Positions 1-7,958 of a DNA stretch of 64,000 bases are shown piece after piece (position 1 is the stretch's first letter; each line of letters opens with the position of its first letter). Under the pieces are notes generated by a model, which was given only the letters and a program-made list of their open reading frames with translations, made no database searches and was not told the DNA's origin. The stretch is from Flavobacteriales bacterium (lineage in GTDB: Bacteria; Bacteroidota; Bacteroidia; Flavobacteriales; Flavobacteriaceae). The stretch is taken from assembly GCA_018335925.1 (NCBI GenBank), contig JAGXRF010000114.1:1-64000 (forward strand). The letters run 5' to 3'. The translations under genes and the position numbers were made by a program.

Positions 1-40
1 GTTAAGATATTTGCCTCGACAAAGGCGAGGCGTTTATTGT

Positions 41-98
41 TCCAAGTTTAAAGTTTAAGGTTCAAAAAACTTGAAACTTCAAACCTGAAACCTTAAAC
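41..98. repeat. AT-rich heptad-like repeat in the 23S-5S spacer
   Basis: The segment before the 5S gene is a run of degenerate heptads of the type caagttt / gaaacct. It folds on itself: GTTTAAGGTT at 53-62 is the exact reverse complement of 89-98. Similar strings recur near 16431-16466 and 45811-45889. A small GC-rich hairpin (13-18 with 26-31) lies just upstream. It could be an rRNA processing stem, or simply a dispersed intergenic repeat. Confidence 0.55.
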
Positions 99-108
99 AA
101 AAATTTAA

Positions 109-213
<105 letters not shown>

Positions 214-215
214 TC

Positions 216-247
216 AACCCTTCATCATTACGATGAAGGGTTTTTTG
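216..247 (+). terminator. rRNA operon terminator
   Basis: CCCTTCATC (218-226) pairs with GATGAAGGG (232-240) across a 5-nt loop, extended by AA/TT pairs, and is followed by a run of six or more T. It sits immediately after the 5S gene. Confidence 0.9.
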
Positions 248-424
248 TTTGGTGTAATTGCATAATTAAAAAGCCTCTTCCTAATAAAGTTTAAAGTTAT
301 ATGATTTAAAAATTGAGTTTAATACATTTATATTGAGAGATTAAGAATTACACTCATAATCTATTATTCCTATTTTTCATTTTTAATTATTATTTTAAAA
401 TTCAAAATGTATTAAGTTGTTTTT

Positions 425-457
425 TATAACAAAATGTTATGATAATATAACAAAATG
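425..457. promoter_or_regulatory. candidate operator: 21-bp-spaced direct repeat with a dyad
   Basis: The 12-mer TATAACAAAATG occurs at 425-436 and again at 446-457, exactly 21 bp apart (about two helical turns). The first copy is also half of a dyad, ATAAC-N5-GTTAT (426-440). A related decamer TATAACAAAA occurs at 28009-28018, upstream of the second giant T9SS protein. This looks like a regulator-binding site, but base composition makes chance similarity possible. Confidence 0.35.
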
Positions 458-505
458 AGATTAATTTTTTACAATTGTTCATTTAAGTTGTGTAAAGAAA
501 TGGTT

Positions 506-529
506 AATATTTTCTTTGAGGAAAATATT
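506..529 (+). promoter_or_regulatory. hairpin abutting the adhesin start codon
   Basis: AATATTTTC (506-514) and GAAAATATT (521-529) are perfect reverse complements around a TTTGAG loop, and the ATG follows 5 nt later. In mRNA this weak, A-U-rich 9-bp stem would lie inside the ribosome-binding footprint, so it could modulate initiation. It has no T tract and is not a terminator. Confidence 0.4.
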
Positions 530-534
530 TAATT

Positions 535-3500
535 ATGAGAAATAAAATTACATTGTTTTTAGTATTAATTACCAGTTTGGTTAATGCACAACTTTGGACA
601 ATTGAGTCTTGTTCAAATTTAGGTTCAAATTTGTATGGGCCTATGTACAGTACTGCAACTGCAAATTCAGCAAGTAGAAGTATTAATATTTATCCAGCTT
701 CGCAATTGATAGGTGTAGCGAATCAAGAATTAACTTCCATGTATTTTTTAAGAAATACAGCTACAGGTACTATGAGTGGAACACCAAATTTTAAAATCTA
801 CTTAAAAGAAGTATCTTTTGCTGACTGGGGATCATCTGCTGTTGATTGGACAAATGCAATTAATGGAGCAACATTAGTTTATGATAGTAATCCAGCCTCA
901 ACTGTAGGTAGTTCAAATGGTTGGAAACAATTTGTATTTTCTAACAATTTTTTATATTCAGGATCGCAAAATTTGGCTGTTTTTTTTGAATATGTTAATA
1001 ATACTGCAAGTACTAATATTACGTGGAATTATGAATATACTGGTCCATGTAGTAATACTTCTAATAATAATACTGGAAAGTATACGAATGTTACTACTGG
1101 TATTTTACCTACATCATTAGGAACGTCAAATTTTAGAAGACCAATTATTGGTTTTGATTTTACAGTTTCTTGTCCAAGTCCAGTGAATTTATCTTCAAAT
1201 TCTTTATCAACTAATGGAATTAATTTTCAATGGTCAGCGGGAGGAACCGAAACTTCTTGGGAATATTCTATATTACCGCAAGGATCTGGAGTGCCAACTT
1301 CAAATATTCAAACTACAAATAATAATTCATTAAGTATAACTGGTTTAAATCCAAATACTTCTTATTCTTTTTATTTGAGGTCTTTTTGCGGTACTGGTGA
1401 TGAGAGTATTTGGATAGGTCCGTTTAATTTTAAAACTCTTTGTGAATTTGCTACCGATTTTGTTGAGAATTTTGATAATTATCCTACTGGAACAACTAGT
1501 TTACCAGATTGTTGGTCAAGGGCTGGAACAACTACGAATGTATATATTACAACAGGAGGTGTAGCACCAGGAACTCCACCAAATAGATTTTATATGAGTT
1601 CCACAACAACAACCGTTGGGTATGCAATATTACCGCCAGTCTCTAATTTACAAGCCAATACACATCGATTAAGGTTAAAAGCATATTGCACCACAGCAAG
1701 TAAACAATTATTTGTTGGGTATTTAACCAACTTAAGTGATACCAACAGTTTTGTGTTGATCCAAGCTTTAAATTTGCCAAGTACTACTGCTGCAACCGCT
1801 ACAGAATTTACAATAATTCCTACAAATATACCTTCCGGAGTTAATAATTTAGTATTTAAAAATGAAAACACTACTTCTACAACTACTTTATATATTGATG
1901 ATGTTAAATGGGAATTAAATTCTTCATGTCCTGAACCAACAAGTATTAATGCATTTAATCCAACTAACAATTCATTTAATGTAAGTTGGGTTAGCAGCCA
2001 ATCAAGTTTTGAAATTCAATACGGAATTGCAGGTTTTGCATTAGGAACAGGGACTATTGTAAATAATTTAACTACCAATAATTTTCAAATTACAGGTTTA
2101 TTACCAAATACAAATTACCAAGTTTATGTAAGGGCAAACTGTGGAAGCGAATTTAGTCCGTGGAGTTTTCCAGTTACCATTAGAACACAATGCAATCCTG
2201 TTAGCAGTTTCTCAGAGAACTTTGATAGCTATCCTACAGGAGCAAATAGTTTGCCTGATTGTTGGTCGAGAACAGGTTCAAGCACCACCGTAAGTATTAC
2301 TGCATCTTCAGTTACTCCTATGTCTGCTCCAAATAGATTGCAGTTAAGTGCTTCTGGAACCACTCCTACAGATGCATATGCGATTTTGCCCCCAGTTAAC
2401 AATTTACAAGCAGAGTCGCATAGACTAAAGTTTAAAGCATATGCTACCTCTGCAGGAAGATTTTTAGATGTAGGATATTTTACCAATTCGGCCGATGTTA
2501 ATTCATTTGTATTGTTAGAATCTTTTCCTATGCCGAGTACTACTGCTGCTGTTGCAGAAGATTTTTTGCACATACCACCTGCGTTACCAGCAGGTATTCA
2601 AAATTTAGTTTTAAGAAATAAACCTGGGGCTACTGGTGTGGCATTGATTTATGTAGATGATGTAATTTGGGAAGCAATTCCAGCTTGTTTGGATCCTGAT
2701 TTCTTATCAGCTACAAACATTACCTCTACATCGGCTGATTTATCATGGCTTTCAAATGGTTCAGAAGTAGAATGGCAAATTGAATATGGCTTAACTGGTT
2801 TTGCTCAGGGTAGTGGAACTATCATTACAAGTATTTTTGATAATCCTTATACATTAACTGGTTTACAAGGGAATACAACATACCAATATTATGTAAGAGC
2901 TGTTTGTGGATCTAATGATTATAGTCCTTGGGAAGGGCCACTAGCATTTACAACTGCATGCGGAAGTTACACGGAATATGATGATAATTTTGAAGCTTAT
3001 GCAACAGGAACAGGTTTGCTTCCTGCTTGCTGGTTAAGTGCAGGAAATGGAACGGTTAATTTAACCACTGGTTCTGTTGCTCCTATGTCGCCTACCAAAA
3101 GGATGTATATGTTTGCATCATCAACCACTCCTACTGTTGCTTATGCCATTTTTCCACATTTTAGCAATTTAAATAGTAACTCTCATCGTTTAAGATTTAA
3201 AGCATACGCTACAACAGCAAATAGAACTCTTGACTTAGGATATTTTTCTGTTCCAAACGACCCTAGCTCCTTTGTTCTTGTTGAAGCAATTCCAATGCCA
3301 AGTACGGTAGCTGCTTCTGCTCAAGAATTTGTAATTTACCCAGGCGTAATTCCAGCAGGTGTTGAGAGATTGGTGTTTAGAAATATGCCTACAACCACTA
3401 CAGCTGCAATATATTTTGATGATGTAAAGTGGGAACCTATTCCTAACTGTATTGAGCCAACAAATATAAATTGGACTGCAAAAACAGATGCTTCTGTAAC

Positions 3501-6228
3501 TATACAGTGGACTTCTAACAATACTGAAACTGAATGGGAAATTGAATATGGATTGGATGGTTTTACACTAGGGACAGGAACTGTTGTAAATGCTACCACA
3601 AATCCATTTACTATTAATGGTTTAAACCCAAATACCAACTACACATTTTATGTGAAAGCAATATGTTCAACAACAGAGTTAAGTGCTAATTCTTTCCCTT
3701 TAAACGTTAGAACCGATTGCGGATCAGTTTCTACTTACAATGATAATTTTGAAGCTTATCCTACCGGAACTTCAGCTGCTCCGGTTGATTGTTGGGACTA
3801 TTTTGGAAATGGTTCGGTTTATTTAACTACTGGATCTGTTGCTCCAATGTCTCCTACCAAAAGGATGTATATGTTTTCATCAACAACAGCAAATCCTCCA
3901 ACAGTTTCATATGCTGCACTACCTAAATTTAATAATTTACAAGCAAATACTCATAGATTAAAGGTTATTGCTTATGCTACTACTGCTAATAGATTTTTAG
4001 ATGTAGGATATTTTGCTATTGAAAACGATCCTAGTTCGTTTGTATTAGTGGAGGCTGTTCCACTTCCAAGTACAGCAGCAGCATCAGCTCAAGAGTTGAT
4101 CATTTATCCTGGAGCATTGCCAGCTGGAATTGAAAGATTGGTGTTTAGAAATGCTCCTACAACAACTACAGCTGCAATTTATTTTGATGATGTAAGATGG
4201 GAGCTTGCTCCAACTTGTATTGAGCCAAATACTGTTCAAGTAAATGCGGTTAATAATAACGCAGCAGAAATTTCTTGGACAGCCTTAAACAATGAAACAG
4301 AATGGCAAATTGAGTATGGGCCTGCTGGATTTACATTAGGAAATGGAACAATAGTTAATTCAACAACTAACCCTTACACAATTACAGGATTAAATCCGTT
4401 TACAAATTACCAAGTTTATGTAAAAGCAATCTGTTCTTCTACTGAAAGTAGTGTTTATTCAAATGCTTTAACTTTTAGAACTGAATGTGACCCTATTGCT
4501 AATTACAATGATAACTTAGAAGCATATGCTACAGGAACAAATATGATGCCTGATTGTTGGAGAAGTGCAGGAAACGGAACAGTTAATTTAACTACAGGAT
4601 CCGTAGCTCCAATGTCACCAACCAAACGAATGTATATGTTTGCATCTTCAACTACACCAACAGTAGCCTATTCAATGCTTCCATTCTTTTCAAATTTACA
4701 AGCCAATACACATCGCTTAAAATTAATTGCATATGCTACAACAGCAGGCAGAACTTTAGATGTTGGATACTTTACTAATCCTTCTGACTTAAATTCATTT
4801 GTGCTGATTCAGGCACTTAATTTGCCATCTACTGCAGCAGCTTCTGCAATAGAATTCTCGGTAACTCCAGGAGCATTACCAGCTGGTGTTAATAGATTGG
4901 TGTTAAGAAATATGCCAACTGTAACTACTGCTGCTATTTATTTTGATGATGTTATTTGGGAACCTCTTCCAACTACTGCACCAACTTGTACAACAGGAAT
5001 GGCATCTAATTTAGATCCAACTTGTGGACTATCTCCTGTGGTATTGTCTTGGAATTCTTTAAACGAAGCAACTGCTTATTTAGTTAGAATTGGAACAACG
5101 CCTGGAGGAAATGAAATTGCGGATAATATTAGTGTAGTGAATACTAACTACAGTTTTACAAGTCCTACCCCTAATACCACTTATTATTGGTCGGTAACAC
5201 CAACTAATAACGTTGGATCTGCAACTAACTGTTCTGAGTTAAGTTTTACCACACCTAATGGTTCATGTTTGTGTACACCGGTTTATACCACTGGTAAAAC
5301 ATTAAACGATTTGATTTCAAATGTGGTAATTTCAGGTACAACTCTTGCAAATAATTCAGGAATGGATCCAGTAAATCCTTTTTACACCTATTTTGCTGGC
5401 CAACCAAATTTTACAGCTACCTTACAATCAGGCACTTCTTACACCATTCAAGTTAGTAATGGTACCGCTGGTACGGGTAATGTTGCTGTTTGGATTGATT
5501 ATAATAACAACGAGTTGTTTGAAGAAAGTGAAAAAGTTACTTTTACCACCACCACTATGGATGGTTCTTCAACAGTTAGCTTGAACTTCACTGTGCCATG
5601 TTTGCCACAAAGTGGTGTACATCGAATGAGAGTAAGGTATGTTTGGGGTTCTGCAAATCCTGGAAGCACCATGGATCCATGTGCCAGTTATTCTTGGGGT
5701 GAAGTAGAAGATTACGATGTAACTATACAAGCAACTCCTGCTGTTGTAGGTGACAATATTCAAAACATCACTGTTCCTTTGGCTGGTGATGCAACTTTAG
5801 CTCAAATAGTAATTAATCCTACAAATGCTAAGTGGTATGCTTCTGAGTCGGATGCGTTAGCTGCAATTAATGAATTACCATTAAGTACTGTTTTGGTTTC
5901 TGGTACTACTTACTATGCAGTAAATGTAGTGAACAATTGTGCTAGTCAGCCTTTTGCAGTTACGGTTACAGTAACTCTTGGTATTAATAATAATAATTTA
6001 AGTTTGGTTAAAATTTATCCAAATCCAACTTCTGATTATTTAACTATTCAACATTCTGTTAGTATTCAAAAAATTGAATTGTACAACTTACTTGGACAGT
6101 TGGTAAAAGAAGTGAAAGTTTCAAGTAATATTGAACAGATTTCACTCAACCAACTTTCTAAGGGAACATATCTATTGAAAGTTTTTGATGATGTTTCTTC
6201 TCAATCATTTAAAGTAATAAAGCAATAA
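535..6228 (+). CDS. T9SS-secreted repetitive adhesin (fibronectin III, GEVED, type A sorting domain)
   Basis: A 1897-residue exported protein with signal peptide (about 1-18, ending LVNAQ) and an N-terminal domain of about 200 residues. It then has five alternations of a fibronectin III-like domain (first at ~216-302) and a ~158-residue module running from NF(D/E)xYxTG to a final (Y/F)DDVxWE. The module starts lie near residues 304, 557, 812, 1065 and 1322, so the coding DNA has a period of about 760 bp. After these come a sixth fibronectin-like domain (~1485-1578), a GEVED domain (~1580-1735), an Ig-like module (~1740-1818) and a T9SS type A sorting domain (~1823-1897: KIYPNPTSDYLTI near its start, KVIKQ at the end). 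Likely role: cell-surface or released adhesin, delivered across the outer membrane by T9SS. No catalytic motif is visible. Architecture is certain; the ligand is unknown. Confidence 0.88.
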   Translation: MRNKITLFLVLITSLVNAQLWTIESCSNLGSNLYGPMYSTATANSASRSINIYPASQLIGVANQELTSMYFLRNTATGTMSGTPNFKIYLKEVSFADWGSSAVDWTNAINGATLVYDSNPASTVGSSNGWKQFVFSNNFLYSGSQNLAVFFEYVNNTASTNITWNYEYTGPCSNTSNNNTGKYTNVTTGILPTSLGTSNFRRPIIGFDFTVSCPSPVNLSSNSLSTNGINFQWSAGGTETSWEYSILPQGSGVPTSNIQTTNNNSLSITGLNPNTSYSFYLRSFCGTGDESIWIGPFNFKTLCEFATDFVENFDNYPTGTTSLPDCWSRAGTTTNVYITTGGVAPGTPPNRFYMSSTTTTVGYAILPPVSNLQANTHRLRLKAYCTTASKQLFVGYLTNLSDTNSFVLIQALNLPSTTAATATEFTIIPTNIPSGVNNLVFKNENTTSTTTLYIDDVKWELNSSCPEPTSINAFNPTNNSFNVSWVSSQSSFEIQYGIAGFALGTGTIVNNLTTNNFQITGLLPNTNYQVYVRANCGSEFSPWSFPVTIRTQCNPVSSFSENFDSYPTGANSLPDCWSRTGSSTTVSITASSVTPMSAPNRLQLSASGTTPTDAYAILPPVNNLQAESHRLKFKAYATSAGRFLDVGYFTNSADVNSFVLLESFPMPSTTAAVAEDFLHIPPALPAGIQNLVLRNKPGATGVALIYVDDVIWEAIPACLDPDFLSATNITSTSADLSWLSNGSEVEWQIEYGLTGFAQGSGTIITSIFDNPYTLTGLQGNTTYQYYVRAVCGSNDYSPWEGPLAFTTACGSYTEYDDNFEAYATGTGLLPACWLSAGNGTVNLTTGSVAPMSPTKRMYMFASSTTPTVAYAIFPHFSNLNSNSHRLRFKAYATTANRTLDLGYFSVPNDPSSFVLVEAIPMPSTVAASAQEFVIYPGVIPAGVERLVFRNMPTTTTAAIYFDDVKWEPIPNCIEPTNINWTAKTDASVTIQWTSNNTETEWEIEYGLDGFTLGTGTVVNATTNPFTINGLNPNTNYTFYVKAICSTTELSANSFPLNVRTDCGSVSTYNDNFEAYPTGTSAAPVDCWDYFGNGSVYLTTGSVAPMSPTKRMYMFSSTTANPPTVSYAALPKFNNLQANTHRLKVIAYATTANRFLDVGYFAIENDPSSFVLVEAVPLPSTAAASAQELIIYPGALPAGIERLVFRNAPTTTTAAIYFDDVRWELAPTCIEPNTVQVNAVNNNAAEISWTALNNETEWQIEYGPAGFTLGNGTIVNSTTNPYTITGLNPFTNYQVYVKAICSSTESSVYSNALTFRTECDPIANYNDNLEAYATGTNMMPDCWRSAGNGTVNLTTGSVAPMSPTKRMYMFASSTTPTVAYSMLPFFSNLQANTHRLKLIAYATTAGRTLDVGYFTNPSDLNSFVLIQALNLPSTAAASAIEFSVTPGALPAGVNRLVLRNMPTVTTAAIYFDDVIWEPLPTTAPTCTTGMASNLDPTCGLSPVVLSWNSLNEATAYLVRIGTTPGGNEIADNISVVNTNYSFTSPTPNTTYYWSVTPTNNVGSATNCSELSFTTPNGSCLCTPVYTTGKTLNDLISNVVISGTTLANNSGMDPVNPFYTYFAGQPNFTATLQSGTSYTIQVSNGTAGTGNVAVWIDYNNNELFEESEKVTFTTTTMDGSSTVSLNFTVPCLPQSGVHRMRVRYVWGSANPGSTMDPCASYSWGEVEDYDVTIQATPAVVGDNIQNITVPLAGDATLAQIVINPTNAKWYASESDALAAINELPLSTVLVSGTTYYAVNVVNNCASQPFAVTVTVTLGINNNNLSLVKIYPNPTSDYLTIQHSVSIQKIELYNLLGQLVKEVKVSSNIEQISLNQLSKGTYLLKVFDDVSSQSFKVIKQ

Positions 6229-6252
6229 GGAAATTTTTTTGATTAAATATTT

Positions 6253-6288
6253 CAGCCGATTTTCTCATGAAAATCGGCTGATTTTTTT
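6253..6288 (+). terminator. terminator after the adhesin gene
   Basis: CAGCCGATTTTC (253-264 of this kilobase) pairs perfectly with GAAAATCGGCTG (269-280), followed by a T-rich run. The 12-bp stem is one of the strongest in the window and isolates the adhesin from the glycosyltransferase. Confidence 0.9.
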
Positions 6289-6290
6289 GG

Positions 6291-6298
6291 TATCTTTG
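6291..6298 (+). promoter_or_regulatory. -7 promoter box (TATCTTTG) for the glycosyltransferase gene
   Basis: The sequence exactly matches the Bacteroidota -7 consensus TAnnTTTG. It lies 13 nt before the ATG, directly after the upstream terminator. No clear -33 TTG was seen. Confidence 0.6.
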
Positions 6299-6311
6299 AA
6301 AAAATTACCAA

Positions 6312-7307
6312 ATGTTTTTTTCTGTTGTTGTTCCGGTTTATAACAGACCTGATGAGCTATACGAACTTTTAAAAAGCTTATCTAGTCAAACAAAATCAGA
6401 TTGTTTTGAAGTGATAGTTGTAGAAGATGGTTCCGTTTTTTCAGCAGAAGAAGTGGCAAACACTTTTAAGCATCTAAATTTGCAGTATTTCTTTAAAGAG
6501 AATACCGGGCCAGGTGATTCTAGAAACTTTGGAATGAAATATGCAAAAGGTGACTTTATTTTACTTTTTGACTCAGATTGTATTTTGCCCAATGATTATT
6601 TTGAGAAATTAGTACATCTTTTAAAAAATTATCCTTGTGATTTTTTTGGTGGTACAGACAAAGAGCTCCCTCAATTTTCGTTGATTCAAAAAGCGATTAA
6701 TTTTTCTATGACGTCTGTTTTGACTACGGGAGGTATAAGAGGTCAAAGAGTTTCCGCCAATTTTCAACCAAGAAGTTTCAATATGGGACTTTCCAAAGAG
6801 TGTTTTGAATTAAGCGGTGGGTTCTCTAACTTACATCCGGGAGAGGATCCAGAATTAACGTTCAAACTTTGGAAAATGGGAAAGATTTCTAAAGGTTTTC
6901 CAGAATTATTTGTGTATCATAAAAGGAGAATCAGCTGGAAAAAATTTTATCAGCAAATGAATAAATTCGGAAAAGCAAGGCCAATTTTAGACTTAAAATA
7001 TCCGGAATATGCTAAAATTTTCTTTTGGTTTCCAACATTGTTTATTATCGGAATTGATATAGCGATCATTGCAGCATTATTTGGGTATTTTATCCCTATT
7101 TATTTATATACTTTTTATTTTTTGTTAGTTGCATTAGAAGCCGTCATTAAAACTAAGTCCTTAGTAATGATTCCATATGTATTTGTGGCACTTTTAATTC
7201 AAATGTATGCCTATGGTTTGGGATTTTTGTGGTCAAAAATTCAATTAGTATTCTATAAGAAAAATCCTGAGGTTACTTTTCCTGAATTATTTTTTAAAAT
7301 ATCATGA
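6312..7307 (+). CDS. family 2 glycosyltransferase with C-terminal membrane segments
   Basis: 331 residues. The N-terminal GT-A fold starts with FSVVVPVYNRPDEL and carries VVEDGS, and the metal/nucleotide-sugar DxD motif appears as LLFDSDC (about residues 91-97). The C-terminal ~90 residues contain two to three hydrophobic segments (about 235-305) that anchor it in the inner membrane with the catalytic domain in the cytoplasm. It probably transfers a sugar to a lipid or surface glycan; the acceptor cannot be inferred. It overlaps the following coaE by 4 nt (ATGA), so the two are probably translationally coupled although functionally unrelated. Confidence 0.85.
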   Translation: MFFSVVVPVYNRPDELYELLKSLSSQTKSDCFEVIVVEDGSVFSAEEVANTFKHLNLQYFFKENTGPGDSRNFGMKYAKGDFILLFDSDCILPNDYFEKLVHLLKNYPCDFFGGTDKELPQFSLIQKAINFSMTSVLTTGGIRGQRVSANFQPRSFNMGLSKECFELSGGFSNLHPGEDPELTFKLWKMGKISKGFPELFVYHKRRISWKKFYQQMNKFGKARPILDLKYPEYAKIFFWFPTLFIIGIDIAIIAALFGYFIPIYLYTFYFLLVALEAVIKTKSLVMIPYVFVALLIQMYAYGLGFLWSKIQLVFYKKNPEVTFPELFFKIS

Positions 7308-7900
7308 GTTTATTAGTTGGAATCACTGGAGGAATAGGTAGCGGAAAATCTACCATAGCTAAATGGTTAGAGTTAAAAGGCTATCCAGTATTTTATGCTG
7401 ATATGGAAGCAAAAAAAATATTATTTCAAGCAGAAACTATACAACACTTAGTAAATCAGTTCGGAAACGGCATTTTAGAAAACGGACAACTTGATAAAAC
7501 AAAATTAGGGACATTAGTTTTTAACCAACCGGATAAATTACAACAATTAAACAAAATCATACATCCTTTGGTTGCTATAGCTTTTTCTAATTGGGTGCAT
7601 CAGCATTCTGATCGATCCATTTTATTTAAAGAGGCAGCTATTCTATTTGAAACAGGCGGTTACAAAAGTTTAGATTACAATATATTGGTTACAGCACCTA
7701 AAAAAGTTCGCATACAACGTGTGATGCAAAGAGATTCTTTAAGTAAAGAAGATGTTTTAAATCGTATGAAACAACAACTTCCGGATTCAGTCAAAAGAAA
7801 ATTAGCTGATTTTACGATTTATAACGTTCACTTAGAAAAAGCTTATCAAAAAGCCTCATCAATTCTTAAAAAATTAGAAAAAATTCAATCAGAAGTCTGA
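7304..7900 (+). CDS. coaE: dephospho-CoA kinase
   Basis: 198 residues, normal for the family. It catalyses the last step of coenzyme A synthesis: ATP-dependent phosphorylation of the ribose 3'-OH of dephospho-CoA, in the cytoplasm. The P-loop GITGGIGSGKST is at residues 6-17. The YADMEAKKI segment, the IHPLV motif (~86-90) and a late RVMQRD segment are typical of CoaE. The start codon overlaps the glycosyltransferase stop, and no other start is plausible because the P-loop is only five residues from Met1. Confidence 0.95.
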   Translation: MSLLVGITGGIGSGKSTIAKWLELKGYPVFYADMEAKKILFQAETIQHLVNQFGNGILENGQLDKTKLGTLVFNQPDKLQQLNKIIHPLVAIAFSNWVHQHSDRSILFKEAAILFETGGYKSLDYNILVTAPKKVRIQRVMQRDSLSKEDVLNRMKQQLPDSVKRKLADFTIYNVHLEKAYQKASSILKKLEKIQSEV

Positions 7901-7946
7901 TTGTTAATCTTTGGTTAATTTATTAACACTTTAAATGTTAAAATTT

Positions 7947-7954
7947 TAAATTTG
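7947..7954 (+). promoter_or_regulatory. -7 promoter box (TAAATTTG) 4 nt before the histidine kinase ATG
   Basis: An exact TAnnTTTG match is followed by CTTC and then ATG. In Bacteroidota promoters the transcription start usually lies a few bases after this box, so the mRNA would begin at or next to the start codon (leaderless). Confidence 0.6.
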
Positions 7955-7958
7955 CTTC

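Larger units (their letters stand above)
248..534. other. very AT-rich intergenic region upstream of the first adhesin
   Basis: This stretch of about 290 bases has no coding potential. It holds the dyad/direct-repeat element at 425-457 and a hairpin at 506-529, both annotated separately. I see no exact TAnnTTTG promoter box, so the adhesin promoter is not located. Confidence 0.6.

Noticed and set aside
1590..3638. Long antisense open frames (100-126 codons) within the first adhesin
   Set aside because: They recur at the same place in each repeat unit, are low-complexity Val/Ala-rich translations of Thr/Asn repeats, and have no start-region signal. They are shadows of the adhesin coding frame.
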